The notes below the pieces were generated by a model. The model was not told the origin of the DNA. It searched no databases and saw only the letters and a list, made by a program, of their open reading frames with translations. The translations under genes and the position numbers were made by a program. This document shows, one piece after another, positions 40,890 to 48,721 of a stretch of 64,000 bases of DNA. The stretch's first letter is position 1. Every line of letters starts with the position of its first letter. Source of the DNA: Paraburkholderia nodosa DSM 21604 (GTDB taxonomy: Bacteria; Pseudomonadota; Gammaproteobacteria; Burkholderiales; Burkholderiaceae); assembly GCF_000519185.1 (NCBI RefSeq), contig NZ_JAFA01000005.1:229022-293021 (forward strand). The letters are read 5' to 3'.

Positions 40890-41606
40890 TTACTGCGTGG
40901 CGGGCAGTTGCGCGCACGGGCAGTCGTCCGCGCGTGCGTCGAGCCCTTCGCGCTCGTGCGAGAAACGCGCGTGCGCGCCGCCACCGCTCCAGTCGATGCG
41001 CACCACATAGATGCTGTCGAAGTCCGCGCTCTCCCAGCGCGGCACATCGCTCGCGCTGCCGCCGTGCGCGGCGACGATGCGGCGCACGAGCGTCTCGATT
41101 TCCCGATGTTCCCACGCAACGAGCACGGTGCGGCCGCGCCACTGCGGATCGACGAGCGCGCTTTGCAGCGCGTCGATCTTCGAATAGCCATATGGCGTCT
41201 GGACCGGCATGCCGAACTGGATCGCGGTCGGCTCGATCGTCGCGAGCGGGCGCACGTAGTAGTAGGCGTGGCCGCTGTCTTCCTTTTGCTCGCCGGGGTC
41301 GGGCGCATAGATGGCGTCGGGCTTGCCGTACTTGGCCGCGATCACGGCCGGCAGCGCAAGCGCGCGGTTCAGCCCCTTGCAGTTGAGCTGGCCGAATCCC
41401 TCTGGCGGCTTTTCGCCATGCCTCACGAAGATGAGCGTTTCGACGTTGCGTGCGGTTGGCGCGCTGCCCGGATTGGTCTGCGCTGTCTCGCCGGCGTTAG
41501 CGGGTCCGTTGACGTGTGGCAGCGGCGCGCAGGCGCATAGCAGTGCGCCCAACGCTGCGGCGAGCGTCGGGGCGATCCGGAATGGCCGGGGGCGTGAGCG
41601 CTTCAT
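40890..41606 (-). CDS. Histidine phosphatase family lipoprotein
   Basis: A 238-residue exported protein. The N-terminus PTLAAALGALLCAC is a lipoprotein-type signal with the candidate cysteine at 24 or 26. The enzyme part begins VETLIFVRHGEKP, with the phosphohistidine motif RHG at 62-64. The second half has RTVLVAWEHREIETLVRRI, supplying the second catalytic histidine. This places it in the phosphoglycerate-mutase-like superfamily, here as an envelope-anchored member. ATG 41606 is chosen because the signal peptide starts there; its ribosome-binding site is weak. It is convergent with the HAD gene. Confidence 0.82.
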   Translation of the reverse strand: MKRSRPRPFRIAPTLAAALGALLCACAPLPHVNGPANAGETAQTNPGSAPTARNVETLIFVRHGEKPPEGFGQLNCKGLNRALALPAVIAAKYGKPDAIYAPDPGEQKEDSGHAYYYVRPLATIEPTAIQFGMPVQTPYGYSKIDALQSALVDPQWRGRTVLVAWEHREIETLVRRIVAAHGGSASDVPRWESADFDSIYVVRIDWSGGGAHARFSHEREGLDARADDCPCAQLPATQ

Positions 41607-41819
41607 GCTGGGCGTGATGCTCCAGGTCGCAAGACAATGGGAAGGTCGCCCGATTCTAGCAGCGCGGCCGCCCTGGGCCCGGCCAGCAGCGCAGCCGGAG
41701 CGCCACGCGGCCAGCAAGACAAACGGGCGCCGAAGCACCCGTTTGCAGCTGCGCAAAGAAAGTATCGCGATTCGGCGCGGTCCGGGCCGCGCAGATGTGT
41801 CAGAGCGTGCCAGAGGCCG

Positions 41820-42565
41820 TCAGGCCGTCTCGCGCACGGCGACCGCCGCCACCGCTTCGCGCCGCCCCGCCACCGCCGGGTACACGATGCCCGCGATCAC
41901 GGCGCCGACGATCGGCGCGACCCAGAACAGCCACAGCTGCGAGATTGCCTCGCCGCCCACGAAGAGCGCGGGGCCGGTCGAGCGAGCCGGATTCACCGAG
42001 GTATTGGTGACGGGAATCGAGATCAGGTGAATGAGCGTGAGGCACAGGCCGATGGCGATCGGCGCGAAGCCAGCGGGTGCGCGCTTGTCGGTTGCGCCGA
42101 GAATGACGAACAGGAAGAACGCGGTCATGACGGCTTCGCACACGAACGCGGTGCCCATGGCGTAGTGGCCTGGCGACTGCTCGCCGTAACCGTTGGTCGC
42201 GAAGCCACTCGCGACGAGGTCGAAACCGGGTTTGCCCGTCGCGATGAGCGCAAGCACGAAAGCGCCGATCACCGCGCCCACCACCTGCGCGGCGATATAG
42301 GGCACGAGGTCGCGCGCCGGGAAGCGGCCCGCCACGGTCAGGCCCACGCTCACGGCGGGATTCAGATGGCAGCCCGAAATATGCCGATGGCGTAGGCCAT
42401 GGTGAGCACGGTCAGGCCAAAGGCGAGCGACACGCCCACGAACCCGATACCGAGTCCGTGAACCGGGCCGGCGAAGTTGGCCGCGAGCACGGCGCTGCCG
42501 CAGCCGCCCAGAACGAGCCAGAAAGTGCCGATCAGTTCGGCAATGAGTCGCCTGAATAAGTGCAT
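41820..42565 (-). pseudogene. aqpZ: Aquaporin Z, interrupted by a one-base deletion
   Basis: AqpZ is a six-span water channel with two NPA loops. The N-terminal part (from ATG 42565, with GAGGTG upstream) reads [20 protein letters not shown] and continues to [10 protein letters not shown]. Then the frame breaks. In the next frame the sequence continues correctly as [15 protein letters not shown], which is the first NPA loop, through [18 protein letters not shown], the second, to the end. Restoring one C at about 42384 (GGCATATT to GGCCATATT) gives an uninterrupted ~248-residue AqpZ. All other features are intact and both NPA motifs are present. The change is either a recent real mutation or a sequencing error in a CC run. 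Confidence 0.88.
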
Positions 42566-42851
42566 TGCGTGACACCTCGAAAAGTCGATTCTAGAAGGGG
42601 CCGCGTAAAGCACCGGCACCGGGAAATGCCAGATTCTAGGCAGTCGCACTTTTCGGTGCTGTCAAGGATTGTCAATTCCGACGTAATTCATCGAATTATT
42701 GCGTTCGATGTGCACGCAATTGCGCCCGAGCCACTCGTCGTTAAATCGAAGAATAGCGTGAAAAAGCAGTATTAATAGCGATTGCGAATTCCGTTATTTG
42801 CGTCTAATCTCCGATCGAGCCGGTTTCAAGAGCAAAGAAGGGGGAATAGAA
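42566..42851 (+). promoter_or_regulatory. AT-rich promoter region of the H-NS-like gene
   Basis: Bases 42650-42790 are markedly AT-rich for this window, with runs such as GAATTATTG and AGTATTAATAG. They lie directly before the H-NS-like gene. H-NS proteins prefer curved AT-rich DNA and often repress their own genes, so this is a candidate autoregulatory site. No clear -35/-10 pair is visible. Confidence 0.35.
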
Positions 42852-43148
42852 ATGTCGCAATATACGGAAATCAAGGCGCAGATCGCAAAACTCCAGGCTC
42901 AGGCCGAAGAGGCGCGGCGCACGGAGATCGCGGACGTCATCGCCACGATCAGGGAAAAGATCGCCGAGTACGGCCTTTCCGCCCAGGACCTGGGCTTTGC
43001 CGAGGCCGCGCGCCGCGGGCGTCCGCCGAAAAAGGCGCCGCTGCCCGCGCGCTATCAGGACCCCAAGTCCGGCGCGACCTGGAGCGGGCGCGGCAAGCCG
43101 CCCAAGTGGATCGCGGGCAAGAATCGCGAACGCTATCTGATCGCCTGA
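42852..43148 (+). CDS. H-NS-family histone-like nucleoid protein
   Basis: A 98-residue DNA-binding protein of the Bordetella/Burkholderia H-NS type. The N-terminal half (about 1-55) is a coiled-coil oligomerisation region, with YTEIKAQIAKLQAQAEEARR. The C-terminal DNA-binding domain has RRGRPPKKAPLPARYQDP followed by SGATWSGRGKPPKWIAG, the family's AT-hook-like core. ATG 42852, 11 bases after GGGGGAA, begins the coil. It is a stand-alone gene with its own terminator. Such proteins silence foreign DNA; the lower-GC glycan cluster is an obvious type of target. Confidence 0.93.
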   Translation: MSQYTEIKAQIAKLQAQAEEARRTEIADVIATIREKIAEYGLSAQDLGFAEAARRGRPPKKAPLPARYQDPKSGATWSGRGKPPKWIAGKNRERYLIA

Positions 43149-43203
43149 CGCATGCCGCCGGGGAACAGCCCGGCCGCCATACCGGCGCAACCGCAAATGC
43201 AAT

Positions 43204-43234
43204 AAAAGAGCCGCATGATTCATGCGGCTCTTTT
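43204..43234. terminator. Bidirectional intrinsic terminator
   Basis: AAAAGAGCCGCATG (43204-43217) and CATGCGGCTCTTTT (43221-43234) pair perfectly around ATT. With an A-run before and a T-run after, it serves the H-NS-like gene on plus and the GT4 gene on minus. Confidence 0.93.
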
Positions 43235-43340
43235 TGTGCGTCATCTGTAATGAACGCGTAATGGCGCTATTCGACGACTCGCAAACGATTCACACCGTAC
43301 ATTCGTCTGGATTTATCGCGAAACCTGGAATGCTTCGCAC

Positions 43341-44405
43341 TCAGCCGGCGGCGACACGACGCAGTACCGGACGCTGTGCGGCTTCGATGAGCGCCGTATA
43401 AGTGTCGACATAATTGCCGGCCATGATGTGCGACGTGAATCGGTGTTCGAACTGGTTGCGAATTGCCACGCGCGAAAGCGAATCGATATTCTGAAGCGCG
43501 GCCACGGCGCCTTGTACGTCCTCGACGACATAGCCCGTCACGCCCGGGTCGATCACTTCCGGCACCGAACCGCGGTTGAACGCGATCACCGGCGTGCCGC
43601 ACGCCATCGCCTCGATCATCACGAGGCCGAACGGCTCGGACCAGTCGATCGGGAACAGCAGCGCCTTCGCGCCCGAAAGGAACGCGGGCTTCTGCTCTTC
43701 GTTGATCTCGCCGACGAACTCCACGTGCGCCTGCGAAAGCAGCGGCTCGATCTCGGTCTTGAAGTAGTCCTGGTCGACCTTGTCGACCTTGGCGGCGATC
43801 TTCAGCGGCAGGCCGGAGAGCGCGGCGATCCTGATCGCCGTGTCCACGCGCTTTTCCGGGCAGATCCGGCCGAGGAACGCGAGGTACTCGGGCTTGCGGT
43901 CGGCCTGCGGCGTGAGCAGGTTCTTTGGCAGTCCGTGATAGATCGTGTTCTGCCACGCGGCCTGCGACAACGGCTGGCGCTGCGAGTCCGAAATCGAGAT
44001 CACCGGAGCGTTCGGGAACTGCTCGAATACCGGTTGCAGCTCCGGCAGGTCGAGGCGACCGTGGAGCGTCGTGACGAACGGCGTGTCCATGGTCGTGAAA
44101 AGCGGGAACGGCAGATAGTCGAGGTGGAAGTGCAGCACGTCGAACTCGTGCGCGACGCGCCGCACGTGCTCGAGCAGCACCATGTGCGGGGCCAGCGCGT
44201 CGCGGATCGTCGGGTCCAGACGAAGTGCGCGCGGCCAGGCGGCTTCGAGGTTTGCCGAGGTGACCGAATCGCCGCTGGCGAACAGCGTCACGTCGTGGCC
44301 GAGGTCGACCAGCGCTTCGGTCAGGTAGGACACGACGCGCTCGGTGCCGCCATAAAGCTTGGGCGGAACGGCTTCATAAAGTGGCGCAATTTGTGCGATT
44401 CGCAT
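43341..44405 (-). CDS. Glycosyltransferase family 4 protein
   Basis: A 354-residue GT-B enzyme that transfers sugars from nucleotide or phosphate donors. The N-terminal domain starts IAQIAPLYEAVPPKLYGGTE and has LHFHLDYLPFP. The C-terminal donor domain has FLGRICPEKRVDTAIRIA, and the E-x7-E motif lies in SEPFGLVMIEAMACGTPVIA. ATG 44405 follows CCAGGAGATCG; an in-frame codon 18 residues upstream is less likely. It resembles the group acting on trehalose-, sucrose- or exopolysaccharide-like products. No glycan operon flanks it; the flagellar master genes lie divergently 595 bases away. Confidence 0.9.
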   Translation of the reverse strand: MRIAQIAPLYEAVPPKLYGGTERVVSYLTEALVDLGHDVTLFASGDSVTSANLEAAWPRALRLDPTIRDALAPHMVLLEHVRRVAHEFDVLHFHLDYLPFPLFTTMDTPFVTTLHGRLDLPELQPVFEQFPNAPVISISDSQRQPLSQAAWQNTIYHGLPKNLLTPQADRKPEYLAFLGRICPEKRVDTAIRIAALSGLPLKIAAKVDKVDQDYFKTEIEPLLSQAHVEFVGEINEEQKPAFLSGAKALLFPIDWSEPFGLVMIEAMACGTPVIAFNRGSVPEVIDPGVTGYVVEDVQGAVAALQNIDSLSRVAIRNQFEHRFTSHIMAGNYVDTYTALIEAAQRPVLRRVAAG

Positions 44406-44698
44406 TGTTCGATCTCCTGGGCAAAAAGCCGCGTGTGCAACGAACCTGTGATGCGGCACTGCGGCGGTACAACGGTATCGGGTTATCCCTGAGACCGATT
44501 ATGGCCATTTCGCGGCCCGATACACGCGGTTTTGCAAACGCTTAATGTTGTTACAGCGGGATACAGCAGGTGTAAGAGGCCATTGCAAAGCGTGACGTGG
44601 CCTGGGCGCGCATTGCGCAAACCGCGTGCCCGGGCGTCCGTATAAGGGTCAAAAGACGTTGGCGCGTGGGTCGCGAATAGGGCCGGTAGCACGCACGC

Positions 44699-44726
44699 GT
44701 GACGCATCCATGAAAAAGCCTATAAT
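44699..44726 (+). promoter_or_regulatory. Candidate sigma-70 promoter for flhDC
   Basis: TATAAT at 44721-44726 is a perfect -10 box; GTGACG at 44699-44704, 16 bases before it, matches four of six bases of TTGACA. It lies 275 bases before flhD, leaving a long leader. No other strong pair is visible in the 595-base gap. Confidence 0.45.
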
Positions 44727-44886
44727 CAGTCCAGAATTTCGCGGCTTATGCGCATGACATGACGCGCCCCGCCTCCCGCCGCTGCTCCCGCCTCATTGTC
44801 AGAAAAATTCCTACACGTTAGCGATCGCTTTTCTCGCAACGCGTCGCGGCATCCGTCCGATTTCCATTTGTTCCCGCCCCAGCCAC

Positions 44887-44935
44887 AATGCACCCACGAC
44901 CATAAACAGGCCGTTCGGGTGCATTCGGGTTGCAT
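44887..44935 (+). promoter_or_regulatory. Operator-like repeats upstream of flhD
   Basis: AATGCACCC (44887-44895) is the exact inverse complement of GGGTGCATT (44917-44925). A third, related copy, CGGGTTGCAT, follows immediately at 44926-44935. Three half-sites within 49 bases, between the candidate promoter and flhD, suggest a regulator-binding region or a leader RNA hairpin. Confidence 0.4.
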
Positions 44936-45000
44936 CTGGGCGAGCAAACGTTTTCCGCAGGCGGTCTGACCAGCCGCCGCGATTTGATTCGGGGGAATCC

Positions 45001-45318
45001 ATGAGCGCGACGACGCACAGCGACATGCTCAATGAGATCAAGGAAGTGAACCTGTCGTACCTGTTGCTCGCGCAACGTCTTTTACGCGAGGACAAGCCGA
45101 CGGGCATGTTCCGCATGGGCATCTCCGAGCAGTCTGCCGAGGTGCTCGCGAATCTCTCTTTCGCGCAGACCGTACGCCTTGCCGCATCGAACCAGCTGCT
45201 TTGCCGCTTCCGGTTCGACGACCACGCCATCCTGAGCGCGCTTGCCGACAAGGGCAAAACCGCGCTGACCCACTCGGCGATCATCATGGCGGGCCAGGAC
45301 GTCGAGCAGATCGGCTGA
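45001..45318 (+). CDS. flhD: Flagellar transcriptional activator FlhD
   Basis: FlhD joins FlhC in a heteromeric activator at the top of the flagellar cascade. The 105 residues are all-helical, as expected, with EIKEVNLSYLLLAQRLLRED and GISEQSAEVLANLSFAQTV. The C-terminal part FDDHAILSALADKGKTALTH ends near the normal length. GGGGGA lies four bases before the ATG. flhC follows after 106 bases. Beta-proteobacteria such as Burkholderia use FlhDC as in enteric bacteria. Confidence 0.97.
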   Translation: MSATTHSDMLNEIKEVNLSYLLLAQRLLREDKPTGMFRMGISEQSAEVLANLSFAQTVRLAASNQLLCRFRFDDHAILSALADKGKTALTHSAIIMAGQDVEQIG

Positions 45319-45424
45319 ACCGCTTCGCCCCGCGCCGCAGCGCGCGGCCACGCATTGCACCCTTGCTGCCCGCGGACGGCGGCAGGGGCCAGGCGTATTC
45401 CTTTGCGGCTTCCAACGGGTGTCT

Positions 45425-45967
45425 ATGGCGACAAAGAGTGTGGTGCAGGAGGTAAAGGAGATCGCGCTCGCGATCGAGCTGATCGAACTGGGCGCGCGTC
45501 TGCAACTGCTCGAAGCGGAGACCTCGCTCTCGCGCGACCGGCTCATCCGGCTTTACAAGGAAGTGAAGGGCGAGTCGCCGCCCAAGGGCATGCTGCCGTT
45601 TTCGACCGACTGGTTCATGACCTGGCAGCCCAACGTCCATTCCTCGCTGTTCTACAACACGTTCATGTTCATGAGCCGCCATGCGCGCTGCGAGCCGATC
45701 CACGCGATCGTGAAGAGCTACCGGCTCTATCTCGAGCACCTGCGGCTCCACGACGAAATGCCCACGCTGAGCCTCACGCGCGCCTGGACGCTCGTGCGCT
45801 ATTTCACATCGGGCCTCTTGCAGATGACGACGTGCAGTCGTTGCGGCGGCCGCTACGTGGCTCACGCGCACGACCCGCAACGCGGTTTCGTCTGCGGGCT
45901 GTGCCAGCCGCCCTCGCGGGCGGGGCGCACACGGCGCAACGCGCTTGCGTCGCAGATCGCCGCTTGA
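45425..45967 (+). CDS. flhC: Flagellar transcriptional activator FlhC
   Basis: FlhC is the zinc-containing DNA-binding partner of FlhD. The 180 residues include VQEVKEIALAIELIELGARL, LPFSTDWFMTWQPNVHSSLF and the four zinc cysteines in TTCSRCGG and FVCGLCQ near the C-terminus. I chose ATG 45425; an in-frame GTG two codons earlier (45419) is possible. It forms an operon with flhD. The FlhD-FlhC complex should activate the class 2 flagellar genes, including the type III export genes, and through FliA the motA and fliC promoters seen here. Confidence 0.96.
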   Translation: MATKSVVQEVKEIALAIELIELGARLQLLEAETSLSRDRLIRLYKEVKGESPPKGMLPFSTDWFMTWQPNVHSSLFYNTFMFMSRHARCEPIHAIVKSYRLYLEHLRLHDEMPTLSLTRAWTLVRYFTSGLLQMTTCSRCGGRYVAHAHDPQRGFVCGLCQPPSRAGRTRRNALASQIAA

Positions 45968-46328
45968 GGCAGATCGACGCGGCTTGACGCGGTTAGATGC
46001 GGCGTGGTGCCGTCGGTGCAGGCCGGGACTCCGGATAAACCCGGCCCGCCCCGCCGCAAAGGCCGCGCGGCCCCACCGGACGGCGCCTGCCGCAGCAAGC
46101 CCGCATCCTAAACGCGGTCACAGGCACGCACCGCAACCCCTTCCCGTGCGGCTTTGCGAACCGGCCCCAGATTCATCCGTCATGCCGATGTCAAGCAGAC
46201 GGCAGATGCCCGGCCGGCTTACGATCCGCGCCCACTCAAACCCAAAGTTTTTCGCGCCGTTGCCGTAAACCCAGCTAAGGGCGCGGGCCGACGGCGGTTC
46301 GCGGCGCATTTCTAGTGAGGACCCGGCA
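45968..46328 (+). promoter_or_regulatory. Region before motA with a FliA (sigma-28) promoter
   Basis: CAAAGTTT (46243-46250), an 11-base spacer and GCCGTAAA (46262-46269) match the sigma-28 consensus closely, 60 bases before motA. GGCCGGG (46021-46027) and CCCGGCC (46040-46046) could end the flhDC transcript, although no T-run follows. The rest of this 361-base gap shows nothing else. Confidence 0.8.
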
Positions 46329-47189
46329 GTGCTGATTATCGTTGGAACCCTCTTGACGATCCTTTGCGTCTTCGGCGGCTACGCACTCGAGGGCGGCCAT
46401 CTCGGCGCGCTCATGCAGCCGATGGAACTGCTCATGATCGGTGGTGCTGGCGTCGGCGCGTTCATCCTCGGCAACGGCATCAAGACCATCAAGGCCACCT
46501 TGCGCGTGCTTCCCACGCTGTTCAAGGGCGCCAAATACAACAAGGACGTGTACATGGAGCTGCTCGCGCTGCTCTATGTCCTGCTCGCGAAGGCGCGAAA
46601 GGAAGGCACGCTCACGCTCGAAGCGGATATCGACGATCCGCAGAAGAGCCCGATCTTCACGCAGTATCCGAAGATCCTGGCCGACCATCACATCGTCGAA
46701 TTCCTCACCGACTACCTGCGTCTCATGGTGGGCGGCAACATGAACGCCTTCGAGATCGAAAGCCTCATGGACGAGGAAATCGAAACGCACCACGCCGAAG
46801 GCGAGGCGCCCGCTCACGCGCTCGCGAAGGTGGGCGACGCGATGCCGGCGTTCGGTATCGTCGCGGCGGTGATGGGCGTGGTTCACACCATGGCGTCCGC
46901 CGACAAGCCGCCCGCGGTCCTCGGCGAGATGATCGCCCAGGCGCTGGTCGGCACCTTCCTCGGCATTCTGCTTTCGTACGGCCTGATCGGCCCGCTCTCG
47001 AGCCTCGCGGAACAGCGCGTGACCGAGTCGACCAAGATGTTCCAGTGCATCAAGGTGACGATCCTCGCGAGCCTGAACGGCTACGCGCCGGCCATTGCCG
47101 TGGAGTTCGGCCGCAAGGTGCTGTTCTCGACCGAGCGTCCGTCGTTCACGGAACTCGAAGAGCACGTGCGCCGCGTGAAGGCGAAGTAA
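46329..47189 (+). CDS. motA: Flagellar motor stator protein MotA
   Basis: MotA forms the proton channel with MotB and pushes on the FliG ring. The 286 residues include four membrane spans. The N-terminus is LIIVGTLLTILCVFGGYALE, the cytoplasmic loop has the charged residues that contact FliG, and DAMPAFGIVAAVMGVVHTMA and ALVGTFLGILLSYGLIGPLS are the later spans. The start is GTG, with GAGGACC upstream. It is the first gene of a long motility operon under the FliA promoter and is 10 bases from motB. Confidence 0.97.
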   Translation: MLIIVGTLLTILCVFGGYALEGGHLGALMQPMELLMIGGAGVGAFILGNGIKTIKATLRVLPTLFKGAKYNKDVYMELLALLYVLLAKARKEGTLTLEADIDDPQKSPIFTQYPKILADHHIVEFLTDYLRLMVGGNMNAFEIESLMDEEIETHHAEGEAPAHALAKVGDAMPAFGIVAAVMGVVHTMASADKPPAVLGEMIAQALVGTFLGILLSYGLIGPLSSLAEQRVTESTKMFQCIKVTILASLNGYAPAIAVEFGRKVLFSTERPSFTELEEHVRRVKAK

Positions 47190-47199
47190 GGGACGGCTC

Positions 47200-48276
47200 A
47201 TGAGCAACAACAAGGACCGCGCAATCGTTGTCAAGCGCGCCGCGCCGAAGAAGGCCGGCCATCATGGCGGCGCGTGGAAGCTCGCCTACGCGGACTTCAT
47301 GACCGCGATGATGGCGTTCTTCCTGCTGATGTGGCTGCTCTCGTCGGCTTCGACGGTGCAGTTGAAGGGCATCGCCGACTACTTCAACCAGCCGATGAAG
47401 ATCACGCTCTGGGGCGGCGATCGCAGCGCCGAAGACTCGAGCATCCTGAAGGGCGGCGGCCGTGACATCTCGTCGCAGGACCAGGGCATCACGCGCCGCA
47501 GCGACGGCGCGACCGAGCGCTCGGAGCGCAACCAGTCGAAGCACAACGACGACGATGCGATGAAGCAGCTCGAAGGTTCGCTCGAACGCAAGGAGCAGGT
47601 ACGCCTGCACGACCTGCAGGTGAAGCTGATGGCGGCGATCGAGGCGAACCCGGTGCTGCGCCAGTTCAAGCAGCAGATCCGCATCGACTCCACGCTGCAG
47701 GGCCTGCGCATCGAGATCGTCGACTCGCAGAAGCGCCCGATGTTCGCCACGGCCCGCGACGTGGTCGAGCCGTACATGCGCGACATCCTGCAGGCGATCG
47801 GCAAGACGCTCAACGACGTGCCCAACCGCATCGTCGTGCAAGGCCACACCGACGCCGTGCCCTACGCGGGCGGCGAGAAGGGCTATAGCAACTGGGAGCT
47901 TTCCGCCGACCGCGCGAATGCTTCTCGACGCGAGCTGATCGCGGGCGGTATGGACGAATCGAAGGTGTTGCGCGTGCTCGGTCTCGCTTCCACGCAGAAC
48001 CTGAACAAGGCCGATCCGCTCGACCCGGAGAACCGCCGCATCAGCATCATCGTATTGAACAAGAAGTCCGAAGACGCGCTCATGCACGACGACTCGACCA
48101 CCACCACGCTCTCCGACGACGCAGCGGGCTCGGGCAAAAGCCTGCCCGCGCTCACGCCGGACGCCGGCATGGGCCGGGCGGCGCCGGCGCCGGTCGCGAT
48201 CGCGCCGAAGGTGGCAACCACGGTGGCGCCGGCGGTGCCGGTGGTCGCCCCAGCCGTCGCGGCGGCAGCGCAATGA
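47200..48276 (+). CDS. motB: Flagellar motor stator protein MotB
   Basis: MotB couples proton flow to rotation and anchors the stator to peptidoglycan. Its single span contains the essential proton-binding Asp32 in LAYADFMTAMMAFFLLMWLL. The OmpA-like domain has RIVVQGHTDAVPYAGGEKGY and NWELSADRANASRREL. At 358 residues it is slightly long because of an Ala/Pro-rich C-terminal tail (about 310-358). The D32 position equals that of E. coli MotB. A CheY-like gene follows 13 bases downstream. Confidence 0.97.
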   Translation: MSNNKDRAIVVKRAAPKKAGHHGGAWKLAYADFMTAMMAFFLLMWLLSSASTVQLKGIADYFNQPMKITLWGGDRSAEDSSILKGGGRDISSQDQGITRRSDGATERSERNQSKHNDDDAMKQLEGSLERKEQVRLHDLQVKLMAAIEANPVLRQFKQQIRIDSTLQGLRIEIVDSQKRPMFATARDVVEPYMRDILQAIGKTLNDVPNRIVVQGHTDAVPYAGGEKGYSNWELSADRANASRRELIAGGMDESKVLRVLGLASTQNLNKADPLDPENRRISIIVLNKKSEDALMHDDSTTTTLSDDAAGSGKSLPALTPDAGMGRAAPAPVAIAPKVATTVAPAVPVVAPAVAAAAQ

Positions 48277-48289
48277 CAACGAGGAACGG

Positions 48290-48664
48290 ATGATCAGGAA
48301 CATTCTGGCGATCGACGATTCGGTGTCCATGCGGGAGATCCTGCGTGCGGCGCTCGGCTCGGCAGGCTACGAAGTGACGGTGGCGGGCGACGGCGAAGAA
48401 GGGCTCGAGCATGCGCTCGCCCAGCGCTTCGATCTCGTGCTCACCGACCTTTACATGCCGCGCATGGGCGGGCTCGACCTGATCAAGCAGTTGAGGGCGA
48501 ATCCTTCGTACTTCGAAACGCCCATCCTCGTGCTGACCACGGAATCGGACGAAGGCTTCAAGGCAGCCGTACGCGACGCAGGCGCGACCGGCTGGATCGA
48601 AAAACCGGTGGACCCCGAGCTGCTCGTCGATCTGGCGAGCGCACTCGGCGAGGCCCACCCTTGA
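48290..48664 (+). CDS. CheY-like response regulator, first of two in the operon
   Basis: A 124-residue single receiver domain. The acidic pair is D9-D10 in AIDDSVSMREIL, the phosphorylation site is D53 in VLTDLYMPRMGGLDLIKQL, and the conserved lysine is in GWIEKPVDPELL. There is no output domain. It lies between motB and cheA. The canonical CheY is encoded near the end of the same operon, so this one may be a phosphate sink or act on a different target. Confidence 0.93.
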   Translation: MIRNILAIDDSVSMREILRAALGSAGYEVTVAGDGEEGLEHALAQRFDLVLTDLYMPRMGGLDLIKQLRANPSYFETPILVLTTESDEGFKAAVRDAGATGWIEKPVDPELLVDLASALGEAHP

Positions 48665-48721
48665 GGTGCCGCGCGGCGAACGACCAGGCACCCCCCAGGC
48701 AATTAACGCGGTGAAAGAGCA

